The notes under the pieces are model-generated. The model saw nothing but the letters and a program-made list of their open reading frames with translations, was not told the origin of the DNA and did not search any database. Of a DNA stretch of 42,782 bases, positions 24,212-31,358 are shown piece by piece (within the stretch, counting starts at the first letter, position 1; each line of letters starts with the position of its first letter). This stretch comes from a virus. A program made the position numbers and the translations under genes. The stretch is taken from the IMG/VR virus record IMGVR_UViG_3300028773_000013, positions 1 through 42,782 of that record; one strand, given 5' to 3'.

Positions 24212-25333
24212 TCAACGACTTGACCAGGGTCCATAGGGGTAACTAGCCGAAATTTGGGCTGTGCCCCAACCGTTGTCCATGATACTTTGGCCTGGATAAA
24301 ATCCATAGTCGTCCTGCTCGCGGTCGGCTTGGCGTACTGCCTTGTCGAGGGCTTCGAGGAAGAGCTGACGCTCCAGTTGATATTTAGATCGAATCTTCGG
24401 ATCAGGATTGCGCCGATAGCATTCGGCAAAGAAGCCTTGCTTGAATGCCCATGCATAATCATCAGGGATAGGCTCAAGTGTCTGAGAGGTGCTCTTAAAG
24501 CGCGGAGCGCGCATCTGAGCTTCGACTACGATCTGCCATGCCACACCGTTCTGAGGCGGAATGGGATTCAGGCGGAAGCCCTGGCCCTTCGGGTTGATCG
24601 CGGTCCATATGCAAGATCCGTCTGCTACTGTGGTAGCCACGGTGGTGGGAGCAGGGATCGTCGGATAGACCGGGTTCGTTGGCCAAGTCGGTTGCGTGTT
24701 GCCGCACGTACCGAAGGTCGTGAGGTTCCACAGGTTCCCGTTAGGGTCAGTGATGCAAGTCGTCGCGTTCGTAGGCTGATTCAGGATGCCGATAGGATTA
24801 GTATAGATTACGTTTGGACCGGGGTTCTGCAAGCCGCCGAGATTCGGGCCGATGTTGATCGTGTCGCCCTGAAGTTGAGTGGCGGTAGGGCCGAGGGGGT
24901 TCGCACCCCATGTGCCGGTCTGTAGCAGATCGTTCGGGAGCCAGCAAATCTTTCCTGGGTCAGAATTCTGCTCATACGTTACGTCAAGGTCTTTCTTGAC
25001 TTCGAGCTGCTGCTTCTGCTTCGGTATGGATGTCTGGTTGATCTGGGATGCCCATGCATGCTCAAGCCACGCGACGTTTACGACGCCGGGCACGAAGTAG
25101 TCCTGCTGGTACGAGATGGTCGTAAAGGTAGGAACGTTGGTGCGGTTCCACTTCCAGTTATACGGCTGACCGATAGGTCCGCCATTGATGATGTCCTGCA
25201 TGACATCGTTCGCGATGGAGATGGCCGGGGCGTTCGAGAACCCGCCAGTAGCGAGTGCCGGTGATACATCTCCAAGAGATGCGGCGTCATCGATTATTTC
25301 TTGGAGCTCCACATTCGAGTTCTGTCCTGGCAT
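24212..25333 (-). CDS. Head-tail connector/adaptor-type protein 1, 373 aa
   Basis: ATG 25333 (MPGQNSNVELQEIIDDAASL) has GGAGACATA; a start at 25351 would lie inside a terminator stem. The core DVMQDIINGGPIGQPYNWKW then NRTNVPTFTTISYQQDYF and later SQTLEPIPDDYAWAFKQGFF (about 310) is shared with the next connector gene. A module TCITDPNGNLWNLTTFGTCG, QPTW, TTVADGSCIWTAINPKG lies at about residues 190-247. It is longer than its paralog because of an N-terminal extension and a Pro-rich linker. Probable ring protein between portal and tail. Confidence 0.65.
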   Translation of the reverse strand: MPGQNSNVELQEIIDDAASLGDVSPALATGGFSNAPAISIANDVMQDIINGGPIGQPYNWKWNRTNVPTFTTISYQQDYFVPGVVNVAWLEHAWASQINQTSIPKQKQQLEVKKDLDVTYEQNSDPGKICWLPNDLLQTGTWGANPLGPTATQLQGDTINIGPNLGGLQNPGPNVIYTNPIGILNQPTNATTCITDPNGNLWNLTTFGTCGNTQPTWPTNPVYPTIPAPTTVATTVADGSCIWTAINPKGQGFRLNPIPPQNGVAWQIVVEAQMRAPRFKSTSQTLEPIPDDYAWAFKQGFFAECYRRNPDPKIRSKYQLERQLFLEALDKAVRQADREQDDYGFYPGQSIMDNGWGTAQISASYPYGPWSSR

Positions 25334-25347
25334 TATGTCTCCATACA

Positions 25348-25383
25348 ACAAAAGAGCCCTCGCACATAAAGTGTACGAGGGCT
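25348..25383 (-). terminator. Intrinsic terminator, leftward
   Basis: The minus strand reads AGCCCTCG, a 13-nt loop that contains a further short pairing (CAC/GTG), CGAGGGCT and then CTTTTG. The 8-bp stem is perfect and GC-rich. It sits after the zinc-ribbon protein gene and just before the first connector gene, so transcription of the tail genes would depend on read-through or another promoter. Confidence 0.75.
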
Positions 25384-25411
25384 GGTTGTTTCTTGATTCG
25401 TATTTCTACCA

Positions 25412-26092
25412 TCATCTCATGGTAGTGTGTCTTGTCTGTTCCCTGTAGAACGCACCGTTGTCTGAGTAACCAAACAACACGGAGCTCGACCCAGTATTAC
25501 GGGTCGGGAAGTTGCAAGCCGTCTTATAGTCGGCATACGCGTCGAGATAGGCCTCGCGGTCGTCGCCGTAATCAGCAGCGATGGGCGGCTTCCATGTCTT
25601 GCCACAACGCATACAGCGGACGTTGATGTCACCGTTACAGAACGTGTGCTTCATGACTGCGTACTGCGAATCATCACCCTGTCCGCCAACATAACCGGCC
25701 TGGCCGTTTCCACCTTTGCGGTGGTTGCACTTCTCTTCGCTCTTTTTCTGGGTGCGGTTCTTGTCTGCGATGGCCGCGCCATTGATACGCGCCTTAGCGC
25801 CATGATCGTTGGACTTGAGGGCACGGTCGTCGAGACGAGCTTGGATGTCCTGCGAGTTGAGCTTGCGCTCTGCGATGGCGAGCTGGGTTTCTTCCTGCTG
25901 GAGACGAAGGGACTCAAGCTGAGCCTTTGCGATCTCGATCTGAATCTTTTCCAGCTCGGTCGGCTCTGCGTTGAACTTGGGCTGTTCTTTCTCTTTAGGC
26001 TTCTCTTGCTGCTTCGGTGCTTCGATTGTCTGCTGTGCTTGTGCGGTAGTCGTGTTGATTCCCGCGATCTGTTCTAAACTCTTATCTGCCAT
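25412..26092 (-). CDS. Coiled-coil protein with zinc-ribbon-like C-terminus, 226 aa
   Basis: The N-terminal half is a charged helical region (about residues 25-105: ELEKIQIEIAKAQLESLRLQ, QEETQLAIAERKLNSQD, then ARLDDRALKSND). The C-terminal part holds CNHRKGGNG, HTFCNGDINVRCMRCGKTWK and CNFPTRN; H/C positions at about 122, 124, 148, 152, 160 and 163 can bind zinc in a ribbon or rubredoxin-like knuckle (CxxCG). It lies between small connector-region genes and the terminator. I do not recognise the family. It could help assembly of the head-tail junction. Confidence 0.6.
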   Translation of the reverse strand: MADKSLEQIAGINTTTAQAQQTIEAPKQQEKPKEKEQPKFNAEPTELEKIQIEIAKAQLESLRLQQEETQLAIAERKLNSQDIQARLDDRALKSNDHGAKARINGAAIADKNRTQKKSEEKCNHRKGGNGQAGYVGGQGDDSQYAVMKHTFCNGDINVRCMRCGKTWKPPIAADYGDDREAYLDAYADYKTACNFPTRNTGSSSVLFGYSDNGAFYREQTRHTTMR

Positions 26093-26113
26093 TCATCCCT
26101 CCTCTGGGATTTG

Positions 26114-26761
26114 TTACATCGCGCCGACGCTGTTGCGATAAGCCGTGACCAGCGCGTTATATTTGTGGAACTGCTCTGTCTCTTTAGGTCTCCCGAAGAA
26201 CTTGATTGCTTTCGCCTCGGAGATGATGCCTTTCAGGATGAGCTGTAGGAGCGGAGTGCGCCAACCGCGCCGACGCTCGGCCAATGGTGCACCGTGGTCG
26301 TCAAAGTTCATGATGGATAGTTCAGGCATCTGCCCTATCTGCACCCAGCACTCGACTGTGGGTTCGGAGAAGCCATCTTTACCGATCAGCAAGTTTGCTT
26401 TGTCAGCATGTAAATGCTGTTGGTAATACGCGTGTACGCCAGCCTTACGCAAGAGAGTGATGAACTCTGTGTGCGCCATGACTCGCCCGATACGAGCGCC
26501 AATGTCAGCGTACTCTTCAGGGGTCAACCACTGGTACTGCTTTGCAATACCGTCGCTAAACTCTTTCTGCTCGGCGGCGGCTTCTTTGTTCTGGTTGCTG
26601 ATCTTGCTCTCGTCGATGTATGACCGTTTAGAGTATTCAGCGACGGCGGCTTCCAGGTCAGGGGCGAGACGCTGCTCCATCTCGTACGCGTACGACTCCC
26701 AAGGAGCCTTCTCACTCAGACGTGTACCCTGTCCGGTGTATACTGCTTCTTTCTGATCCAA
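26114..26761 (-). CDS. Virion-region protein of unknown function, 215 aa
   Basis: I chose TTG 26761 because GAGGAGAGACT stands just before it; the frame is open for another 53 codons upstream (to ATG 26920 or GTG 26836), where ribosome-binding sites are weaker. The protein reads LDQKEAVYTGQGTRLSEKAP then WESYAYEMEQRLAPDLEAAV, followed by a largely helical region (YADIGARIGRVMAHTEFITL, AIKFFGRPKETEQFHKYNAL). The last 60 residues contain MNFDDHGAPLAERRRGWRTP. Similar proteins sit in head-tail regions of other short-tailed phages in my memory, but without an assigned role. The start choice is uncertain. Confidence 0.6.
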   Translation of the reverse strand: MDQKEAVYTGQGTRLSEKAPWESYAYEMEQRLAPDLEAAVAEYSKRSYIDESKISNQNKEAAAEQKEFSDGIAKQYQWLTPEEYADIGARIGRVMAHTEFITLLRKAGVHAYYQQHLHADKANLLIGKDGFSEPTVECWVQIGQMPELSIMNFDDHGAPLAERRRGWRTPLLQLILKGIISEAKAIKFFGRPKETEQFHKYNALVTAYRNSVGAM

Positions 26762-26947
26762 AGTCTCTCCTCTTTGGTGAATAAACAAATAACGTGTCTG
26801 CCAAACGATGACGTTCGCGCGATGAACATTACACACCGTCGGCAGTACCTCCATACAGACTGGCCGGTCATATAGGAGATAAAAGTTCTCTGTCAGAGAT
26901 AGCACCAGCAGATAATCCATCCCTGGGTATGTAACAGAAAACGAAAC

Positions 26948-27265
26948 TTAGTCGGCAATGCGCTCAGCTACCGGGCTCGTGTGGCTCTCGTGCTCTCGCT
27001 GAAACTTCAGTGCAGCGATGCTACGCTCGATTATGATTGTATAATCCTCTGGGCCGATGGGTGGTTGAAACCCGCCACGCTCCCAGAGTTCCCTCAGTGC
27101 TTCTTGCGCTTGCACATCTACTTCGCAAAGGGCGGTAAACAACTCGTCAGCTTTCGCTCCGAGACGTTCCGACTTTCTGCGTAAACTTTTATTGACGGTT
27201 CGCAGGACTCTGTTATGGTGCCGGGTCGCAGTGCGAAGGTCTTCTGAACAATTTTCACATGCCAT
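26948..27265 (-). CDS. Small hypothetical protein, helical with CxxC, 105 aa
   Basis: The protein begins MACENCSEDLRTATRHHNRV (C3, C6 pair and a His-His pair), continues with a basic helix (LRTVNKSLRRKSERLGAKAD) and an acidic helix (ELFTALCEVDVQAQEALREL), and ends with SPVAERIAD. It resembles a DNA- or protein-binding helical bundle. GGAGCCGCC is upstream, a modest ribosome-binding site. A 186-nt stretch separates it from the next gene (26762-26947), in which the open frame of the following gene may extend. No function can be assigned. Confidence 0.55.
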   Translation of the reverse strand: MACENCSEDLRTATRHHNRVLRTVNKSLRRKSERLGAKADELFTALCEVDVQAQEALRELWERGGFQPPIGPEDYTIIIERSIAALKFQREHESHTSPVAERIAD

Positions 27266-27319
27266 AGTTGGCGGCTCCTCTTCCGCCTTTCTGGTTTGTC
27301 TTGTTGCTTACTTACTTAC

Positions 27320-28270
27320 TTACTTGACCACCGTGACGTTTACTTCTGCATAGACCTTATTGACCGGCAAGCCGTTCATAGGGTTTCCAGAAGAAACAAT
27401 CGCAGGGATCGCGTTGTTGGCAAACGGATACGATACTTCAACCACACTTCCGCCAGTCACACCATTGGTAGTGATAAGGCCGGATGCGGATACGTTCAGT
27501 ACCTTTACGCCGGTAGCGCCTACGGCAACGGGACTGGTCCCGCCGACATAAGACTGCGTACCGTCCACGAAGTAGGTAAGAGCATTGGTGCCACTCTCTT
27601 CTACAGTCGCAGTCGCCGCATGAGTCTCTGCTACAGCCGCCGAGTTGTCGACAGTAATCGTAGTCGCACCAGAGTTGGCTACGATCAGGAAGCTGCCGTT
27701 GTTCACGGTGTTAGTAACAAAGCCTGCAATCTCGACAGTCAGTCCGACGAGCGAACCTGTGGTGGCACTTGTGAAGGTACCGGTGTAGACTGCAACGTTA
27801 GGGGTACTGGTAGCGGTTCCCGCGTGTGTGTCAGCGACACCCAACGCATTGCTAAGCGTAATGGTGGTCGTGGTGTTGGCAGTGCATTCAAACGTGCCGT
27901 TGTTCGGCGCAAGGTCGAAGCCGGTGACGATGAATGTCTGTCCGACAAGACTACCAGCAGCCGGAGCGCTAGAGGTCGTGTAGACAGTGGAACCACCAGA
28001 AGCGGCAGCGGCGGCAGACAGGGTCTCGGTGAACTGAGCGGCTGCACTGGCGACGGAGGTCACAACGTATGCGGTACCTGGGGTGATGACGTTCCCGCCT
28101 GCATCCTCAAGGACTGGATCAAGCTGGAATGATTCTGGGAAGCCGGTGCCCGACAGGGACAACGTTACATCGTTGTACCCAGGGGTAGTGCTCAGAGGGG
28201 TTTCATTTCCCTGAACCTTGATCGCTGCGGCTACGCCAAGACCAGTAGTAGGGGCTGGATAAAGAGCCAT
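27320..28270 (-). CDS. Ig-like capsid decoration candidate with tandem repeat, 316 aa
   Basis: The gene directly follows the capsid gene. It has two similar units: GSLVGQTFIVTGFDLAPNNG then TFECTANTTTTITLSNALGV, and GSLVGLTVEIAGFVTNTVNN then GSFLIVANSGATTITVDNSA (about residues 107-235), each ending TH(A)A(G)TAT. The C-terminus (VKVLNVSASGLITTNGVTGG then SVVEVSYP) resembles a bacterial Ig-like group 2 domain. It is rich in Thr, Val and Ser with no enzymatic motif. Ig-like proteins on phage heads bind carbohydrates or strengthen the shell. AAAGGAATAAG precedes the ATG. It could also be a tail or fibre protein. Confidence 0.65.
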   Translation of the reverse strand: MALYPAPTTGLGVAAAIKVQGNETPLSTTPGYNDVTLSLSGTGFPESFQLDPVLEDAGGNVITPGTAYVVTSVASAAAQFTETLSAAAAASGGSTVYTTSSAPAAGSLVGQTFIVTGFDLAPNNGTFECTANTTTTITLSNALGVADTHAGTATSTPNVAVYTGTFTSATTGSLVGLTVEIAGFVTNTVNNGSFLIVANSGATTITVDNSAAVAETHAATATVEESGTNALTYFVDGTQSYVGGTSPVAVGATGVKVLNVSASGLITTNGVTGGSVVEVSYPFANNAIPAIVSSGNPMNGLPVNKVYAEVNVTVVK

Positions 28271-28297
28271 ATTTCTTATTCCTTTCGAGGTCTTACA

Positions 28298-28333
28298 GTA
28301 AAAGAATCGGCCCTCTGTTTTTACGAGAGGGCC
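28298..28333 (-). terminator. Intrinsic terminator after the capsid gene
   Basis: The minus strand reads GGCCCTCT, a 9-nt loop, AGAGGGCC and then GATTCTTTTACTG. The 8-bp stem is perfect. It stands directly after the major capsid gene. Placement here is common in phages, where it gives more capsid than downstream transcript. Confidence 0.85.
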
Positions 28334-28348
28334 AGAGTCTTAGCTGAT

Positions 28349-29380
28349 TTACGAAATCGCCGATGCAGCATCTATTTCGCGGATGCGGATCGTGGTGTCG
28401 GGACCGAGGCTGGTAGTGAAGTGAACCTTGTAACTGGTCCATCCAGGGATCAAACCTTCGGGGTCGGCAACGCTGTTAGGCGCATTCTGCGTGATGTTCG
28501 GCTTGATGTTGTTCCACTCGCCGTCACCGTACTCCGTGTCGCCCTGTGCTCCGAGCTTGATGGAGTAGATACCGTCACGACCGAAGATGTAAGTGCGAAG
28601 GGCGGTGAGGCCGGTGATCGCCTTATAGTTCGGAGTGGCAGTAACCTGATTCGACTGGAAGAAGCGGACGCCCGAGGACGGCAGCTCGATCATTTCGGTC
28701 AGGTCGGTGCTGATGAGGTCTTCCATGCGCATGAGGCCGACCGGAGTGTGCTTCAGGATGTCGATGGGGCTGTTGTTGCTGACATCAGAGAGCACGTCGC
28801 CGAGAGCGAACGGATGGATGACTCCACAGAAGCTCTTGGAAGCTTCGTCAAACGGACGGACGGAGCGACCTGCGAGGCCCTGCACGGCGTTACGAATCTG
28901 GTTCAAGCTGAGAGTCGTAAAGCTGGTGGTGCTGGTCGCGGCAAGCTGCACAAGGACGCTAGAATCAACTGCGGTAGCGCCGTCTGCGGTTGCGCGAACG
29001 AGACCAGAGAGGGATTCGCCGAGGCGATATGCCATCTCACGAGCAACGTTCTCAATCGTGTTGTCAATCGCGGTGGCGAGAGACAGCGAGGAGAAGTTGG
29101 CGAAGTCGGCGTACTCGCCGATGGTCGCGGTGGTATTCAGTACGGAAACAGTGATCGAGTTGCCGACAGTACCTTCCGTGGTCTGCGCAGTGTTCGCAGC
29201 CAGGGGCACGTACATAAACATCTCGTATTGATTACCACTTTTGGTGGGTAGGTCGAGTCGTTCGGAGCAAGCTACGAAAGGCGTCTGAGCCTTAAGATTT
29301 TCTCGGAACTTTTTATCATAGAACTTTACAGTGGACTGAGGCAGATTACTCTGGCCATTTGCTGCTGGGTTATAAGCCAT
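28349..29380 (-). CDS. Major capsid protein, N4-gp56-type, 343 aa
   Basis: The protein matches the pattern of N4-gp56-type capsid proteins: KFYDKKFRENLKAQTPFVAC, SGNQYEMFMYVPLAANTAQT then TEGTVGNSITV, EYADFANFSSLSLATAIDNT, SVRPFDEASKSFCGVIHPFA then LGDVLSD and FQSNQVTATPNYKA. These form the HK97-like fold with an N-terminal arm and central A domain. AAAGGT stands before the ATG. The gene lies after the scaffold-like gene and before a terminator. The 290-nt leader (29381-29670) is unusually structured. Confidence 0.9.
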   Translation of the reverse strand: MAYNPAANGQSNLPQSTVKFYDKKFRENLKAQTPFVACSERLDLPTKSGNQYEMFMYVPLAANTAQTTEGTVGNSITVSVLNTTATIGEYADFANFSSLSLATAIDNTIENVAREMAYRLGESLSGLVRATADGATAVDSSVLVQLAATSTTSFTTLSLNQIRNAVQGLAGRSVRPFDEASKSFCGVIHPFALGDVLSDVSNNSPIDILKHTPVGLMRMEDLISTDLTEMIELPSSGVRFFQSNQVTATPNYKAITGLTALRTYIFGRDGIYSIKLGAQGDTEYGDGEWNNIKPNITQNAPNSVADPEGLIPGWTSYKVHFTTSLGPDTTIRIREIDAASAIS

Positions 29381-29670
29381 TATTGATACCTTTGAAACAA
29401 CAACAATCTTGTCTTTTCATCTCCTCCCAGAGATAAAGCTGCTCGATTGTCGCCCAATGTGTTGTCATCTCATAGCTGTGTAATCCGACACAGTGTCAGC
29501 GATGGCCGTCCCAGGACTCGGGACCGCATTTGCCTCAGCACATAACTTTGGGAATGTGGAATCGTAATCCGACGACCCATTCATTCAAAACTTTCAAATA
29601 TTGCAAAATTCAGGGGCCAACTTCTACGGTGCGGCCCACTACCGCTCGGGGCATTTATTCCCGAGGAGTC
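29381..29670 (-). other. Structured leader between scaffold and capsid genes
   Basis: The 290-nt gap contains several perfect inverted repeats on the minus strand: CTCGGG/CCCGAG, GGGCC/GGCCC followed by CTGAATTTT, GTCCC/GGGAC, GACAC-A-GTGTC (29487-29497) and CTGTGT/ACACAG (29476-29493, competing with the former). A 9-bp direct repeat TCGGATTAC also occurs twice. A short frame MTTHWATIEQLYLWEEMKRQ then DCCCFKGINNGL (29468 down to 29370) overlaps the capsid start but has little ribosome-binding support. No clear sigma70 promoter was found. Confidence 0.45.
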
Positions 29671-30711
29671 TTACTGACCGTTACGTGCGGCGCGGCGTGC
29701 GGTGGCTTCGGCCTCAAGCTTCTCCAATTTCTTGTTGAAGGCTGGATCTTTAGCGCGGCGACGGAGTTCGTCTGACGGCATCATCTCAACGGCCTTTGTA
29801 CCGGTGTAGATGGTTTTCTTTCCTGCTGCATCCACGACTTCGTAAACGATGTCGCTGCCCGGCGCGTTGCTGCGCGGGGCTTCTGCGGAACTGTTGCGGC
29901 TGTTCAGTCCTGTTGGGATGTGCGCCGGAGCGTACACTACAGGGGTTTCCTCTTTAGCTTCAAGAGGCGGCGTTGGTGGGTCAAGCACAACTTGTCCAGG
30001 CTCTACTTCAGAGCTAGGAGTGGTCACGGACGGCGTACTGTATACGTCGTTCGATTCTACAAGAACTCCTGCGGCTTTCAATGTATCGAAGGCCTTGCGG
30101 AAGTTATCTCTGACCGGTGCGAGGTCATATCGTACCATCCAGTTTGTCAGTGCCTCGAAGTTCTCGGGACACTTCACGTAGTCAGGAGTATCGGCTACGA
30201 AGGCCTCTGCTTCCCTCTGCGCCTTCATCTGAACGTTATCGGCCTGCAAACCCTGGATAGTGCTGACGAGCACGCTCGGCTTGACGCCAAACGTTGACTC
30301 CATCAAGAGGTCTCGCGCCTCTTCAAACTTTTCAGGGTCTTGCAAGTTACGGCTAATCTTAAAACGATCCTCATTAGAGAGCGTCCGAGGGGCAAATTCG
30401 AGTGGCGCAGCGTACCGTGTACCCTCTATGGGGGTCTCGTCGGTAATGCCGAGTCGATTCTTCTTCGTCTCCTGGCGGAGCTTTCTCAAGAGCAACGTTT
30501 GAGATTCTGCAAACTTGGCGGGTAGCTCATCAGGTGTGGTATATTTGATGACCTGTACTCCGCCCATGGGACGGCCTTGTTCGTCCGTGGGCTGATATTC
30601 GTAACGCAGCTCAGGGAGAACTACTGGCTCCGGTGTTACCGGTGTCTCGACAACCGGGGCGTTCTCACCGGGAGTCTCAATGTTTTCTACTGGGTCGAGT
30701 ATTTCACTCAT
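29671..30711 (-). CDS. Scaffold-like head protein, 346 aa
   Basis: The gene stands between portal and major capsid protein. It is acidic with a Pro/Glu-rich N-terminus (VVETPVTPEPVVLPELRYEY), a conserved-looking block YEYQPTDEQGRPMGGVQVIK then YTTPDELPAKFAESQTLLLR, and a helical KLRQETKKNRLGI part. The C-terminus is basic and Lys/Arg/Ala rich (KKLEKLEAEATARRAARNGQ), as in scaffolding proteins, which bind capsid through a C-terminal basic helix. The ATG follows the upstream stop codon directly (TAAATG), with GAGGAG 12 bases before it. Role inferred from position and composition. Confidence 0.65.
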   Translation of the reverse strand: MSEILDPVENIETPGENAPVVETPVTPEPVVLPELRYEYQPTDEQGRPMGGVQVIKYTTPDELPAKFAESQTLLLRKLRQETKKNRLGITDETPIEGTRYAAPLEFAPRTLSNEDRFKISRNLQDPEKFEEARDLLMESTFGVKPSVLVSTIQGLQADNVQMKAQREAEAFVADTPDYVKCPENFEALTNWMVRYDLAPVRDNFRKAFDTLKAAGVLVESNDVYSTPSVTTPSSEVEPGQVVLDPPTPPLEAKEETPVVYAPAHIPTGLNSRNSSAEAPRSNAPGSDIVYEVVDAAGKKTIYTGTKAVEMMPSDELRRRAKDPAFNKKLEKLEAEATARRAARNGQ

Positions 30712-31104
30712 TTAGAATGGGCTCTCCTCGAAGCCAAATTCATGGTCGTTCTGAACATCGTCTTGCGTACTGGCCGGTGCGCCCATGTCTATCAGGTGCT
30801 CGGTCATATCTACAGGCGTCGGGTCAGTTGCTGTGGACGCGTAGATTGAAATCTCATGATTCATTCGGTTTATCACGCCGTCGTAGAAGAGAGCTCCGGC
30901 CTTTACCAACTTGTGTTTGTTCAGGACCATTGCGTCACTGTCACCAGGCTCATTGACGAAACTCATGATAAGTTTGTCGACTTCGCCGCGCATGATGCGG
31001 TTCAGGACTTTGAAACCTTCCGACGCGCTCAGGAGTACGAGCGCAGCTTGTTCTTGTGGGCTTATGATAACTTCTGGATCAAACTGATTATTGAACTCTT
31101 GCAC
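30712..31104 (-). CDS. Head-region hypothetical protein, 130 aa
   Basis: I chose GTG 31104 because GGGAGG stands six bases before it (MQEFNNQFDPEVIISPQEQA); a TTG at 31131 would add nine residues without a ribosome-binding site. The protein is helical (AALVLLSASEGFKVLNRIMR then GEVDKLIMSFVNEPGDSDAM) and ends in an acidic, Gln/Asp-rich tail. Small proteins next to portal genes often bind the portal or scaffold. It ends directly before the scaffold-like gene. No family is recognised. Confidence 0.6.
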   Translation of the reverse strand: MQEFNNQFDPEVIISPQEQAALVLLSASEGFKVLNRIMRGEVDKLIMSFVNEPGDSDAMVLNKHKLVKAGALFYDGVINRMNHEISIYASTATDPTPVDMTEHLIDMGAPASTQDDVQNDHEFGFEESPF

Positions 31105-31358
31105 TATTCCCTCCCAGGACAGTGACGTCAAAGCGAGTGCCGTAAGTCTTTACGGTCTTTATAAGGGACTCCAACCCTAACTCTTCTCTGCGCTCTCATA
31201 CTTGGATCAGGGGGTCGTGTAGGGCGCATCGCCCTTCTCACCTTGCCGTATGCAAGGATGCTTTCCCTGATCGTCTTGAGCACAACTAAAAAACTATGGC
31301 CCAAACCCAATCACCGAGGGTTTGACTTAGCCCTACTCGATGTAGGGAACCTAGTGTT
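31105..31358 (-). other. Intergenic region with hairpins after the portal gene
   Basis: The minus strand holds CCCTAC/GTAGGG (6 bp, 5-nt loop) soon after the portal stop, then CAAACCC/GGGTTTG (7 bp) followed, after eight bases, by TTTTTT. The second could be a leaky terminator. A 60-codon frame starting with TTG ends four bases inside the next gene; it lacks a ribosome-binding site and is not convincing. Confidence 0.4.

Noticed and set aside
26762-26920. Upstream 53-codon extension of the 215-aa protein
   Set aside because: The frame is open but the start sites have poor ribosome-binding sequences, while TTG 26761 has a strong one. Not excluded.
31128-31310. A 60-codon frame upstream of the 130-aa head gene
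   Set aside because: TTG start, no ribosome-binding site, Arg/Pro-rich random-looking composition, and hairpins across it.
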